Origin: Desulfoluna sp942491485
GTDB taxonomy: Bacteria; Desulfobacterota; Desulfobacteria; Desulfobacterales; Desulfolunaceae
Length of the DNA: 64,000 bases
Direction of reading: 5' to 3'
NCBI GenBank assembly: GCA_942491485.1
Contig: CALOAX010000013.1
Coordinates: 434,001-498,000, forward strand
Shown: positions 55,631-64,000 of the stretch, piece after piece
How the letters are laid out: the number at the start of each line of letters is the position of its first letter
Numbering within the stretch: position 1 is the stretch's first letter
Program-made: the position numbers and the translations under genes
The notes under the pieces: generated by a model
What the model saw: only the letters and a program-made list of their open reading frames with translations
The model's database searches: none
Told to the model about the DNA's origin: nothing

Positions 55631-56601
55631 GACGCACCTCCTTCCAGAAAGCAGGCCACCATGTGGCCGTTTTCAAGGGTCATGGGCTGCGGGACTTCCT
55701 TGCTGCAGCGGTCGATGGCCTTGTCGCACCGGGGGTGAAAAGGGCACCCTTTGGGCATATCTGTCGGGTCCGGGGGCAGGCCGGGGATGACGGCGAGGCT
55801 CTCCCTTTCTTCTTCCACGTTGGGAATGGAGGCGAACAGGCCCTTCGTGTAGGGGTGCCTGGGGGTGGCGTAGAGCAGCTCGGTGGTCGCCTCCTCCACG
55901 ATGCGTCCCGCATACATGATGGCCACCCGGTCACAGGTCTCTGCCACAATGCCAAGGTCATGGGTGATCATGATCATGGCGGTGTCGAATTTCTTTTTCA
56001 GGGCCTTCATCAGCTCCAGCACCTGGGCCTGGATGGTTACGTCCAGAGCGGTGGTGGGCTCGTCGGCAATGAGAAGAGCCGGGTTGCAGGCAAGAGCAAT
56101 AGCAATGATGACCCGCTGCTTCATGCCCCCGCTGAACTGGTGGGGATACTCACCGGCGCGGTCAGGCTGGATGCCCACGGTTTCCAGCATGATGAGAGCC
56201 TCCTTCAAGGCCTCCTCCTGGGAGACCTTGCTGTGCAGGGCGATCATCTCCGCCACCTGCTCGTCCACGGGCATGATGGGGTTCAAAGAGGTCATGGGGT
56301 CCTGAAAGATCATGGCGATCTTGCCGCCCCGGACCTTGCGCATCTGCGCTTCGGTGGCCTTGTTGAGGTCCTTGCCCTCAAAGAGGATCTCCCCGCCGGT
56401 AATACGTCCGGGAGGGTCAGCAATGAGCTGCATGAGCGAAAGGGCCATGGTTGTCTTGCCGGCTCCGGTCTCCCCCACCAAACCAAGGGTCTCCCCCCTG
56501 TCGATGGAAAGGTTCAGGCCGGAAACCGCCTCGACGGCCCCGTTGTCTGTTGTGTACCGGACACTCAGGTCTCGGATGGATAACAAAGGTGTGTTGGACA
56601 T
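55627..56601 (-). CDS. dppD: Dipeptide/oligopeptide ABC transporter ATPase DppD
   Basis: 325 residues from the ATG at 56601 (GGAG upstream; the ATG at 56682 lies in repeat sequence). Walker A GETGAGKTT, MIFQDPMTSLNP, signature FSGGMKQRVIIAIAL, Walker B LLIADEPTTALD, MITHDLGIVAE, and the C-terminal GCPFHPRCDKAIDRC extension. Forms the ATPase dimer with DppF. It is separated from dppC by about 430 bases holding three mosaic repeats. Confidence 0.92.
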   Translation of the reverse strand: MSNTPLLSIRDLSVRYTTDNGAVEAVSGLNLSIDRGETLGLVGETGAGKTTMALSLMQLIADPPGRITGGEILFEGKDLNKATEAQMRKVRGGKIAMIFQDPMTSLNPIMPVDEQVAEMIALHSKVSQEEALKEALIMLETVGIQPDRAGEYPHQFSGGMKQRVIIAIALACNPALLIADEPTTALDVTIQAQVLELMKALKKKFDTAMIMITHDLGIVAETCDRVAIMYAGRIVEEATTELLYATPRHPYTKGLFASIPNVEEERESLAVIPGLPPDPTDMPKGCPFHPRCDKAIDRCSKEVPQPMTLENGHMVACFLEGGAS

Positions 56602-56638
56602 ATATGTAACTCCGGTTAGAGCTGGTTTTAACAAGCAT

Positions 56639-56708
56639 GCCTCCGGCGGCCAGGGGATGATCCCCTGGACCCCAGGTGGCATCCGGTTCGCTGGCGCTCA
56701 CCGTCTGC
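56639..56708. repeat. Mosaic intergenic repeat, copy 21
   Basis: GCCTCCGGCGGCCAGG, GGGGATGATCCCC, CCCCAGGTGGCATCCGG and the GCGCTCACCGTCTGCG arm. Confidence 0.75.
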
Positions 56709-56763
56709 GTTTTGTTGGGCCCCCCTGTCACGTGGGGCCGGATGGCGTAAGCGGTTCGAAAGT

Positions 56764-56838
56764 TGGTTGCGTTTGCACTTGTCGCCTCGTTCCTCGGCTC
56801 CAATTGCAAACGCATTCGCCGCGGGCTGCGCCCGCCTC
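56764..56838. repeat. Mosaic intergenic repeat, copy 22 (partial)
   Basis: TGCGTTTGCA/TGCAAACGCA arms around CGCCTCGTTCCTCGG, then GCGGGCTGCGCCCGC. Confidence 0.75.
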
Positions 56839-56916
56839 CATCGCTGGGGGCTTTTCATATGGTGACACAAGCTTCATAAGGTTGTGGTGACGGTTAAACC
56901 ACGTCAGCAGTTGTTC

Positions 56917-57017
56917 ACGGGCGTAGCCCGTCAGCGAATGTGATCAGCCCGAGGTACGAGGGCTGGGAGCATTAGCGAACCTGGGGTCAAGGGGCTCAGC
57001 CCCTTGCCGCCGGAGGC
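56917..57017. repeat. Mosaic intergenic repeat, copy 23
   Basis: Reverse orientation: ACGGGCGTAGCCCGT, GCGAATG...CATTAGC arms around GCCCGAGGTACGAGGGC, GGGGCTCAGCCCC, GCCGCCGGAGGC; ends 17 bases from the dppC stop. Confidence 0.8.
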
Positions 57018-57033
57018 TTGTTTTACCTGCCCC

Positions 57034-57888
57034 TTAGTTTCTCAGTTTCGGGTCCAAAGCATCTCTCAGGCCGTCGCCCAGGAAGTTGAGTCCCAGGATG
57101 GTGATCATGATGGCAAGGCCGGGGAAGATGGTCATGTAGGGGTAGTCCCGGATGAATTCCCTTCCGCCTGAGAGCATGGCGCCCCACTCTGGAGTGGGGG
57201 GCTCGAGGCCTAAGCCGATGAAGCTTAGGCCCGCGGCGATGAGGATGGCAAAGGCGACGCCCAGGGTGGCCTGCACGATGATGGGGGCCATGCAGTTGGG
57301 CAGGATGTGTTTGAAGATAATCCTCAGGTCGCTTGATCCCACGGAGACGGCGGCTTCGACATATTCCTGGTCCCGGATGGAGAGGACCGAGGCGCGGACG
57401 AGGCGGGCGTACTGCGGGATGGCGGCGATGCCCACGGCCAGCATGAGGTTCAACAGGCCGGGTCCCAGGGAGGCGGCAACCGAGATGGCCAGCAGCAGCT
57501 GGGGGATGGAGAGCAGGATATCCATTAAACGCATGAGGATGTTGTCGGTGCGGCCTCCGTAGTATCCGGCCACGGCGCCGATGAAGCCGCCTGCCACGAC
57601 GGAGAAGCCCACGGCCACGAAGCCCACCTGAAGAGAGATGCGGCTGCCGTGGATGATGCGGCTCAGGATGTCCCTGCCGAACTCGTCGGTGCCGAACCAG
57701 TGAAGCTTGGACGGGCCTTCCAGGGTGGCGAAGAGGTCCTGTTCGTCAAAGGGGAAGGGGGCGATGACATCCGCCAGAAGGGCGGTGAGCAAGAGTGCCA
57801 GCAAGATACAGAGGCCCATCATGGCCATGCGGTTTTTTTTCAGACGGGCAAAAACCTGGCCCCAGAGAGAGTTCTTTTTGGTCTGCAC
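57034..57888 (-). CDS. dppC: Dipeptide ABC transporter permease DppC
   Basis: 284 residues: N-terminal OppC-type segment with TM1 (MAMMGLCILLALLLTALLADVIAPF), five more membrane segments, and the EAA loop (YVEAAVSVGSSDLRIIFKHILPN) that contacts the ATPases. Starts 9 bases after the dppB stop. Inner membrane. Confidence 0.93.
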   Translation of the reverse strand: MQTKKNSLWGQVFARLKKNRMAMMGLCILLALLLTALLADVIAPFPFDEQDLFATLEGPSKLHWFGTDEFGRDILSRIIHGSRISLQVGFVAVGFSVVAGGFIGAVAGYYGGRTDNILMRLMDILLSIPQLLLAISVAASLGPGLLNLMLAVGIAAIPQYARLVRASVLSIRDQEYVEAAVSVGSSDLRIIFKHILPNCMAPIIVQATLGVAFAILIAAGLSFIGLGLEPPTPEWGAMLSGGREFIRDYPYMTIFPGLAIMITILGLNFLGDGLRDALDPKLRN

Positions 57889-57897
57889 GACGGCTCC

Positions 57898-58827
57898 TTA
57901 TGTGTACTGGGATTTGATGCGAGGGTCGAGCCAGGCGTAGAGAAGGTCCACGCCGAGGTTTACCAGGCAGAAGGCCAGGGCGATGAAAAGCACGCCGCCT
58001 TGAACCATGGGGTAATCCCTCATCTCAATGGAACTCACCATGAGGCGTCCCAGCCCCGGAATGGAGAAGATGATCTCGGTGAGCACCGCGCCGCCCAGAA
58101 GAATGCCGAACTGAATGCCGGCGATGGTGACCACGGGAACCAGGGCGTTGGGAAGGGCGTGCTTCCGAATGACCACGCTTTCTTTTTGCCCCTTGGATCG
58201 GGCCGTGCGGATGTAGTCCTGACGGACCACCTCCAGCATGCTCGAACGGGTCATGCGGGTGATGATGGCAACGCTCTGAAGGCCTAAGGTCACGGCGGGC
58301 ATGATCATGGCCTGGATGGAGTCAAAGCCGGACGGGGGAAGCCAGGCAAGCTTCACCGTAAAGAGAAGAATGAGGAGAAGGCCCAGCCAGAAGACCGGCA
58401 TGGAGATGCCGATGAGCGCAAAGAGCGTGACGATGTTGTCGAAGATCGAGTACTGCCTCACCGCCGTGACAATGCCGCAGGGAATCCCCACCAGAAGGGC
58501 GATGCCCATGGCCAGGGCAGAGAGCTTCAGGGTGATGGGAAAGGCCGTCATCAGCTCATTCCACACAGGGCGTTTGGTGATGTAGGAGCGGCCGATGTCC
58601 GCGTGAACCACGGCGTTGTAAACATAGCGTCCGAACTGAAGGAGAAATGGGTCATCAAGACCCATTTCCGCCCGAAGGTTGTCCACATCCACCTGGGGCG
58701 CCTGCTCTCCCAGGACCATACGGGCCGGATCGCCGGGCGTGACGTACATCATGACAAAAACAATGAAGACAACGCCGAAAATCACAGGGATCAACATGGC
58801 GCACCGTCTCAGAATATAGCCGAGCAA
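57898..58827 (-). CDS. dppB: Dipeptide ABC transporter permease DppB
   Basis: 309 residues: N-terminal MLGYILRRCAMLIPVIFGVVF, the TPGDPARMVLG segment of the extracytoplasmic loop, six membrane spans and an EAA loop (YIRTARSKGQKESVVIRKHALPN). Inner-membrane partner of DppC. Peptide, nickel and heme uptake systems share this architecture; substrate choice rests on DppA. Confidence 0.93.
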   Translation of the reverse strand: MLGYILRRCAMLIPVIFGVVFIVFVMMYVTPGDPARMVLGEQAPQVDVDNLRAEMGLDDPFLLQFGRYVYNAVVHADIGRSYITKRPVWNELMTAFPITLKLSALAMGIALLVGIPCGIVTAVRQYSIFDNIVTLFALIGISMPVFWLGLLLILLFTVKLAWLPPSGFDSIQAMIMPAVTLGLQSVAIITRMTRSSMLEVVRQDYIRTARSKGQKESVVIRKHALPNALVPVVTIAGIQFGILLGGAVLTEIIFSIPGLGRLMVSSIEMRDYPMVQGGVLFIALAFCLVNLGVDLLYAWLDPRIKSQYT

Positions 58828-58904
58828 TTCGACCTCCTTACAGCGAGAATTTTGATAAATGATGCCGGCAAGGCAACGCTACAGGCCGGGGAAGGGCCAA
58901 GAAG

Positions 58905-59011
58905 CTGCCTCCGGCGGCGAGGTGGGCCACCTCGAAAGCATATTGCGAATGCGCTTTGCCCTTCGTTCCTCAGGTCAAAGCGCATTCGCCTTCGGCTCGG
59001 GCTTCGCCCGA
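58905..59011. repeat. Mosaic intergenic repeat, copy 24
   Basis: GCCTCCGGCGGC, GAGGTGGGCCACCTC, GCGAATGCGCTTTG/CAAAGCGCATTCGC arms around CCCTTCGTTCCTCAGG, CGGGCTTCGCCCG. Confidence 0.85.
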
Positions 59012-59218
59012 CTCCAGGGGTGGAGATGGTGCCAAAGGTGTCACAAGTTTTGAAGGGCTCTGGGTACGGTGACGTAAATTAAACTGTGTCGTGACCATCA
59101 TAAGTCGGTTGCTTGATAAAACATCCAACCGGGGTAAATCCACACCGCTTAAGTTCCACCTTCGTATCCTCAGTCTTCAGGGGCTTGTGGTGACCTGATA
59201 TTTACGTCGCCTTAAATG

Positions 59219-59300
59219 CCACAGCGCTTTGTTCCGAGGAACGAGGAACAAAGCGCTGCGGCAACCAGCTTTCGAGGTGGCTCACCTCGCCGCCGGAGGC
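59219..59300. repeat. Mosaic intergenic repeat, copy 25
   Basis: CAGCGCTTTGTTCC/GGAACAAAGCGCTG arms form a long hairpin around GAGGAACGA, then GCTTTCGAGGTGGCTCACCTC, GCCGCCGGAGGC. Confidence 0.85.
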
Positions 59301-59318
59301 AAAGCTTTTCCAGCGGTT

Positions 59319-60863
59319 CTACTTCTTCATTTTCACGTCATAGAGGGCGTGGAAGCCGTAGGGGCTGGGGACGAAGCCTTCCAGGTAGTTCTGGACGCCG
59401 AAGGCGAATTTTTTGTTGGCGATGAAGACCCAGGGAGCTTTTTCACGAAGCTTATCCTGAATTTCGAAGTACATGGCCTTTCGCTCGGCGCCGTCGGGGG
59501 TGATGCGGGCTTTGTCGAGGAGAGCGTCCACCTCGGGGTCGCCGAAGGCAGCGAAGTTGTTTCCGCCGATCTGCGAGGAGTGGAAGGTGGGGTAGACAGC
59601 CATGTCGGGGTCGGGGGTCTGGCAGGTCCAACCCACGATGAAGAGCTGGTGCTCGTTGTTCTTGAGGCCCTGGAGGTAGGCGCCCCACTCGAGAACCTGG
59701 ATTTTAACGGTGACGCCGATCTTTTTGAGCTGGGCCTGGATGATGGTGGCCATGTCCACGCGGACCTTCTTGGAGTTGGTCCAGAGGGTGGTGGTGAGGC
59801 CATCAGGGTAGCCTGCTTCGGCGAGGAGTTTCTTCGCTTTGGCGAGGTTTGCCTTGGTGACTTCAAGGTCGGTGTTGGCGTACTTGACGTTGGGGGCGAT
59901 GGGGCCGAAGGCAGGGTAGGCGTTGCCACGGAAAACGGCTTTCACGCTTGCAGGAACGTTGATGGCAAGGGTAATGGCCTGGCGAAGCTTTTCGTTGTCG
60001 TAGGGTGCCTTGCTGCAGTTGAAGCCCAGGTATGTGGTGGAGTTGTCCACCAGGGTCTGGAGCTCCAGGTTTTTGTTGGCCTTTACGCGGGAGACGTCGA
60101 GGGAGGAGATTTCAAAGGCGATGTCGACATCGCCGCTCTCCAGTTCGATGGTGCGGTTGGAGGCTTCGGGGATGACACGAAGGACCATTTTGGGGAACTC
60201 GGGCTTCTTGCCGTGGTAGCCTTCGAAGCGAACCAGCTCCATGCGGTCGCCTTTTTTCCAGTCGGCGAGTTTGTAGGGGCCGGTGCCCACGGGCTTGAAG
60301 CCGTAGTCATCGCCAGCTGCTTCCACAGCCTTCTGGTTGATGATAACCCCGCCGCCGAAGTGGGTGAGGGCAGCCAGGAAGGAGCTCATGGCGTCTTTGG
60401 TTTTGACTTCAAAGGTGAGGTCGTCGATTTTTTTGAACCCTGCGGGGTCGATGACGCCCATGATGTGGCGAACCGACGCCCCTTTTTCAAAGGCACGCTT
60501 GAGGCTGTAGAGGGCATCGTCGGAGGTGAGGGTCTCACCGTTGTGGAACTTGACACCTTTTTTCAGGGTAAAGCGGTAGGTCTTGCCGTCGATACGGTCG
60601 ATTTTCTCGGCCAGGGAGGGGACGACGTCGCCCTTCGCATCGATGGTGACGAGGGTTTCATAGATCTGACGCATGGCGTTGGAGGACGCCACGTCGTTGG
60701 TCATGTATGGGTCGAGGGTCTTGGCATCGTAAGTGGTGGCAACCACGAGGGTATCCGGGTGTTTTGATGTGCGGGCCATGGCGCCGGGTGCTGCGATCAG
60801 GCAAGCCAGCAGAGCAATGAGGCCACCTTTGGCCAAACTACTATACGAGAATTTGCGATTCAT
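59319..60863 (-). CDS. dppA: Periplasmic peptide/nickel-type substrate-binding protein DppA
   Basis: 514 residues from the ATG at 60863 (GGAGG upstream). Signal peptide SLAKGGLIALLACLIAAPGAMA with a standard signal peptidase I site and no lipobox. SBP family 5 fold: TLVVATTYDAKTLDPYMTND, RFTLKKGVKFHNGETLTSDD (family signature) and the C-terminal WVFIANKKFAFG. First gene of the dpp locus; binds peptides or related ligands in the periplasm and delivers them to DppBC. Confidence 0.92.
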   Translation of the reverse strand: MNRKFSYSSLAKGGLIALLACLIAAPGAMARTSKHPDTLVVATTYDAKTLDPYMTNDVASSNAMRQIYETLVTIDAKGDVVPSLAEKIDRIDGKTYRFTLKKGVKFHNGETLTSDDALYSLKRAFEKGASVRHIMGVIDPAGFKKIDDLTFEVKTKDAMSSFLAALTHFGGGVIINQKAVEAAGDDYGFKPVGTGPYKLADWKKGDRMELVRFEGYHGKKPEFPKMVLRVIPEASNRTIELESGDVDIAFEISSLDVSRVKANKNLELQTLVDNSTTYLGFNCSKAPYDNEKLRQAITLAINVPASVKAVFRGNAYPAFGPIAPNVKYANTDLEVTKANLAKAKKLLAEAGYPDGLTTTLWTNSKKVRVDMATIIQAQLKKIGVTVKIQVLEWGAYLQGLKNNEHQLFIVGWTCQTPDPDMAVYPTFHSSQIGGNNFAAFGDPEVDALLDKARITPDGAERKAMYFEIQDKLREKAPWVFIANKKFAFGVQNYLEGFVPSPYGFHALYDVKMKK

Positions 60864-61559
60864 TAAAAAACCTCCAGTGTTTGTAGAAAAAGATGAACTT
60901 TCAGTTGCATATTTCATCCTTGAATGTCAAATTTTTTGTCTATTTTTGCAGCCCTTGAATTTGGGTATAATTAACTATTTTTAACTGAAAAAATATTAAT
61001 TTTCGAAGCCTGCGATGCCATTGTCCGGATTTTATCTTACGGGCAGAGATGACCGTCAATGCAAGGATAGGCGTGTGGTCTCAGAGGGAACAGGGAGGGC
61101 GGGCCGGCAGCTTGATAAACCTAAGCTAACTAGGAGACTTGAGTGATTCCTAACTGGATATTCAGGAACTAAACGTGAATTTTAGTGTTTCGACTTTTGT
61201 AATTATTCATAAATATGTTGTAGTTATTTTGTGCTCATATCTACCTATAGATTAGCATAGGATGTGCAGTCAAACATGTTCGGCTGGGAAGGGTGGCGCT
61301 GTGAGTGTTGCACATGCTCAGAAAATTGGCGTGGTTTGAGTGGCAAGCTGGAAAAGTTGATTGCTGAAGGAGTGGTGGGCATGAAAATGAGCTGACAGCC
61401 AGCCGGGTGGCTGGTACAATCCGTAACCATAAACACAGTGATCTGTCAGCAGATTGGGGGGAAGACCATAGACCCTTGGTCGGAATCGCCTGAGACAGGA
61501 ACCGGCCAGTCATGCATCCGGGGCACAGAGGCTCCGGAATGCCAATGAAGGAGAGTCAG
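60864..61559. other. AT-rich region upstream of dppA and the Dabb gene
   Basis: About 700 bases with no supported gene. TTGACA on the minus strand (about 60921-60926) could be a dppA -35 box, but I see no good -10 at the right distance. TTCCTAACTGGATATTCAGGAA (61146-61167) contains an imperfect TTCCT/AGGAA inverted repeat. Confidence 0.45.
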
Positions 61560-61862
61560 ATGATCAAGCATATCGTCGCGTTTCGTTTGAAAAAAGAGCT
61601 CAGCGCGGATGAAAAAACCGATGCGATGAATAAAATTAAGGCCCGGCTCGAGGCGCTTCCTCCGATGATTGCCGAGCTCGAAACCGCCGAAGTGGGTCTC
61701 AACTTCAACCCCACGGATGCCGCCTTTGACGTGGTGCTCACCACCACCCACAATAGCGTTGATGACCTTGGCACCTACGCCGCCCATCCCGACCACCAGG
61801 AGGTGGTGAAGTACATCCTTTCGGTTATCTCCGATCGTGTTGTGGTGGATTACGAGGTGTAA
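61560..61862 (+). CDS. Dabb-domain (stress-responsive A/B barrel) protein
   Basis: 100 residues from the ATG at 61560, with AAGGAGAG upstream; the upstream ATGs (61512 and later) give residues unlike the family. Signature MIKHIVAFRLKKE at the start, LEVGLNF-type segment (TAEVGLNFNPTDAAFDVVLT) and AAHPDHQEVVKYI. These small dimeric alpha/beta barrels occur in stress proteins and some cyclases; the role here is unknown. Monocistronic with a strong terminator. Confidence 0.87.
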   Translation: MIKHIVAFRLKKELSADEKTDAMNKIKARLEALPPMIAELETAEVGLNFNPTDAAFDVVLTTTHNSVDDLGTYAAHPDHQEVVKYILSVISDRVVVDYEV

Positions 61863-61901
61863 CAAAACAACGGAATAGATGTTGTTCTCAGGATACAAAG
61901 G

Positions 61902-61939
61902 GCCGTGATTGATCCTTAACGGATTGATCACGGCTTTTT
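61902..61939 (+). terminator. Terminator of the Dabb gene
   Basis: GCCGTGATTGATCC (61902-61915) pairs perfectly with GGATTGATCACGGC except for a T/A step, and TTTTT follows. Confidence 0.9.
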
Positions 61940-62046
61940 GCGTTGAGCCGAAGGCTTATTCTTTCAGGCCCTGCTTATAAAAAGGAGAGGCCGTAGGCTG
62001 CTTGCGGGTCTGTGCGTGGATCAACCTTCGGTGGAGGGTTTTTCAT

Positions 62047-62289
62047 ATGAATCGGAGTAAGAGAGTATGGGACCACTCTGTTTTTTCGTTCAATATTCTG
62101 AACAGCCCTGTGATTCACCTTAGTGAATATCAGGTATTCATCCACGATAGTGGCCGCCAGAAATTCAATGTCTATGAACAGTACACCTTCCATTGCGAAC
62201 CGGCAAATCGTTCAGACTCCTTTGATGTAACTGTTTTTAGTGGTATTTCGGTGTTTTCCTTGTCCCTCAATCATCTCAAGAAAATATAG
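62047..62289 (+). CDS. Possible small protein (80 aa), uncharacterised
   Basis: ATG at 62047 with GGAGGG upstream; starts MNRSKRVWDHSVFSFNILNS and ends SLSLNHLKKI. No signal peptide or known motif. A/T-richer than neighbours. Supported only by frame and ribosome site. Confidence 0.35.
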   Translation: MNRSKRVWDHSVFSFNILNSPVIHLSEYQVFIHDSGRQKFNVYEQYTFHCEPANRSDSFDVTVFSGISVFSLSLNHLKKI

Positions 62290-62462
62290 TCCTGTTTTTT
62301 ACCAACAGTGGAACAGAAGGTGCAAAACCTAATAAGCAACCCCCCAGGTCACACGGAAGGCGCACCAAGGTCTAAACCATCGGTCCTTGCATCCGACTCT
62401 CTCTTCCAGGCGCACGTTTAAGACCTGATGCACCATGTTCCTTTAAAAGACAGGAGTCGGTT
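62290..62462. other. Short gap before the HEIGH lipoprotein
   Basis: No feature recognised. Confidence 0.3.
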
Positions 62463-62840
62463 ATGAAATACCTGATGATTTTTATGTGTGCGATGACCTT
62501 GATGGGCTGTGCTTCTTCTTCGGAATGGAGAGTGAACACAGTGATGGTGGAACGTGAGGTCTCAAAAACGCTTCAGCTGTTTCCAGCCAACACCAAATAC
62601 CGTGTGCTGATTGTTCCGGACAGAGCGTCCGTTGCAGAAGAGTATGCCCGGATTTACGGCGAGCCAACCCAGGCACCCGCCTTTTATTCATCCCGGGAAA
62701 ACCTGATTGTGATTCCCCGAGAGTGCGAGCTGAATATTTTACGCCACGAGATTGGACATGCTGTGGTGGAAGCCTACTTTAAAGCCCCCATCCCTGGCTG
62801 GCTTCATGAAGAGTTGGCCCAGCGGGCTGAAATACCTTGA
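62463..62840 (+). CDS. Small lipoprotein with a zinc-peptidase motif (HEIGH)
   Basis: 125 residues. Signal peptide with lipobox LMGC (Cys16). HEIGH at 95-99 and a downstream WLHEELAQ (113-120) place a second Glu 17-18 residues on, the gluzincin-type arrangement HExxH...E. Residue spacing therefore supports a metalloprotease fold, but the protein is far smaller than typical gluzincins and may be a minimal domain like those in small bacterial DUF peptidases. Likely anchored in the inner or outer membrane, facing the periplasm. Confidence 0.65.
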   Translation: MKYLMIFMCAMTLMGCASSSEWRVNTVMVEREVSKTLQLFPANTKYRVLIVPDRASVAEEYARIYGEPTQAPAFYSSRENLIVIPRECELNILRHEIGHAVVEAYFKAPIPGWLHEELAQRAEIP

Positions 62841-62859
62841 CCCGGATTATTCAGCTTGT

Positions 62860-62955
62860 GCCTCCGGCGGCAAGGTGAGCCACCTTGAAAGCAGGTTGCG
62901 AATGCTCCAACCCTCGTTCCTCGGGATGTCACATTCGCTGACGGGCTGCGCCCGT
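62860..62955. repeat. Mosaic intergenic repeat, copy 26
   Basis: GCCTCCGGCGGC, AAGGTGAGCCACCTT, GCGAATGCTCC, CCCTCGTTCCTCGGG, ACATTCGC, ACGGGCTGCGCCCGT. Confidence 0.85.
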
Positions 62956-63092
62956 GAACAACAGATTCGGTTTTTAAACCTTCTTCGTGCAGCCCGAAGG
63001 GCGCTTCGTGATCTTCGTGGTTAATGCCCGAGCCAGATCATGAAAATGTCTGAAATAGGTCTGTCGCTTCCCGGAATAACTCCATCTATGAG

Positions 63093-63749
63093 CTAAGGCT
63101 TGAGAAACCTCTCCACCCCTGCCATGAGAAATGTCACAGCGTCATCGCCCACCTTGAGAATGTCTGTTCCGTCGTTTTTCCAGAAGAGATAGTTGTAGGC
63201 CACCCGTTCGTATATGCCGACAATGCTGACGGCCAGCACTTCTGCGGATTCCGGGGTGGTCAAGGGGCGATTCATGTTGTCAGCCATGAAAAGGATGGCT
63301 TTGCGGACATCTTCGGTAAGCTGGGTGAACCCTTTTTTGCGGGCCTCTTCAACCTCGGTGCTGTGGCCCACCGCCTCCCGAAAGAGGAGGGTCACCTTTT
63401 CCGGATGGGGGATGCAAAAATCTTTGAAAAAGGAGATTCCGGCTCGCTTGAACCCTTTCAGTGAGCCGTCGGACTGACTGAATTCTGAACCCACAAGTTT
63501 GCGCAGCTCGTAGGAGATGTCCTCGGTGAGACGGATGAGCAGGGCCTCTTTGTTTTTGAAGTAGAAGTAGACGGTTCCCACGGAGACTTCTGCGGCGTTG
63601 GCAATTTCATTGGCGCTGGTCTGGTGAAAGCCCTTTTCCACAAAGAGTGTGAGGGCCGCATCCAGAATGGTGCGCTCCCGGTGGGCTTTTTCCCGTTTGC
63701 GTCGTGTCGTGGAGGGTTTTTCGAGGGTGGTTTGCGAGCTTTCCTGCAT
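63093..63749 (-). CDS. TetR/AcrR-family transcriptional regulator
   Basis: 218 residues from the ATG at 63749 (GGAG seven bases upstream); an ATG at 63815 would add 22. HTH in RTILDAALTLFVEKGFHQTS, ANEIANAAEVSVGTVYFYFK, then a helical domain with FRAG-like FREAVGHSTEVEE and a C-terminal dimer region. TetR proteins of this look often control fatty-acid or efflux genes. The target is probably beyond the right edge; no candidate gene is adjacent within the window. Confidence 0.87.
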   Translation of the reverse strand: MQESSQTTLEKPSTTRRKREKAHRERTILDAALTLFVEKGFHQTSANEIANAAEVSVGTVYFYFKNKEALLIRLTEDISYELRKLVGSEFSQSDGSLKGFKRAGISFFKDFCIPHPEKVTLLFREAVGHSTEVEEARKKGFTQLTEDVRKAILFMADNMNRPLTTPESAEVLAVSIVGIYERVAYNYLFWKNDGTDILKVGDDAVTFLMAGVERFLKP

Positions 63750-63961
63750 GGGCGTCTCCAAAGGCTGCCGTGTTGATTTCGTTTGATCAACCTTGAATAT
63801 CAAAAGGGCCTTCATATTTCATTAAAAAGGTGACAACGCACCTTAAAAGCGGAATCTGGTATCCTCATCGCTTGATGTTCGGGCAATACCACGAAGGTGG
63901 CAACGGCGAATTGAACCACGCGCCAAGTAAACATGAATCCCAGATGGTTTTGGAATATATT

Positions 63962-64000
63962 ATGGCTCCCCGGTTATTCGGCAGTATCAGGGGGGCGTGA
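63962..64000. repeat. CCCCGG-ended repeat, copy 5 (cut by window edge)
   Basis: ATGGCTCCCCGGTTATTCGG as in copies at 34369 and 54311. Confidence 0.5.

Larger units (their letters stand above)
56602..57033. other. Repeat-filled gap inside the dpp locus
   Basis: No gene; three mosaic repeats separate dppC from dppD on the same strand. Confidence 0.6.
58828..59318. other. Gap between dppA and dppB
   Basis: No gene; two mosaic repeats (58905, 59219) between genes of the same locus. Confidence 0.55.

Noticed and set aside
56602..56682. Longer start of dppD
   Set aside because: Upstream residues come from a mosaic repeat; ATG at 56601 with GGAG is better.
61241..61513. 90-codon leftward frame between dppA and the Dabb gene
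   Set aside because: Composition rich in Ser/Pro/Leu without a ribosome site or motif; antisense to likely leader sequence.

Overview
The window looks like part of the chromosome of a moderately GC-rich, anaerobic sulfate-reducer-type Desulfobacterota (former Deltaproteobacteria); a Desulfobacteraceae/Desulfoluna-like host is my best guess. That rests on a biotin/Na+-pump type methylmalonyl-CoA decarboxylase locus, a short stand-alone MetF, a very large PUFA-synthase-like protein and overall gene style. It is inference: there is no rRNA or other taxonomic marker here, and I saw no tRNA.

Layout. 1-1870: the trailer end of a CRISPR array and a convergent pair, csx3 (crn3 ring nuclease) plus its AAA-type partner, which implies a type III CRISPR system to the left of the window. 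2314-9701: DNA repair helicase recD2 and the sbcDC nuclease operon. 9866-10493: a ccdAB toxin-antitoxin pair with a clear promoter/operator. 10762-26336: mixed housekeeping and lipid genes: chemoreceptor, birA, a TetR regulator and a FAD dehydrogenase, SulP permease, secreted subtilase, acyl-ACP thioesterase, acyl-CoA synthetase and metF. 28007-33860: a five-gene Na+-pumping decarboxylase locus (oadG-like, oadB, mmdA, a 66-aa protein, and an OadA-like biotin protein whose carboxyltransferase site is missing all its metal/lysine residues).

34662-49090 is the most striking region: one 4182-residue megasynthase (two enoyl-reductase-like domains, KS, KS, AT, KS, seven tandem ACPs, KR, DH) read leftward from a textbook sigma-54 promoter, with a divergent sigma-54 activator beside it. 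All seven ACPs have threonine where the phosphopantetheine serine is normally found, and the second KS keeps Cys but lacks both histidines. The activator/promoter pair suggests a dedicated, switched lipid or polyketide system.

49210-50876 is an IS3-family element with an A6G frameshift site, inserted in a dispersed repeat. 51004-64000: a broken DUF2442 gene, a lipoprotein, pepT, a dppABCDF peptide/nickel-type ABC transporter broken up by repeats, a Dabb-domain protein, a small HEIGH lipoprotein and a TetR regulator.

Almost every intergenic gap carries copies of three dispersed repeat families: a roughly 70-120 bp mosaic repeat (26 copies or partial copies found here), a CAAACTTTT hairpin repeat (4 copies) and a CCCCGG/CCGGGG-ended repeat (5 copies). 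Several apparent N-terminal gene extensions are only translated repeat sequence, and starts were corrected accordingly.
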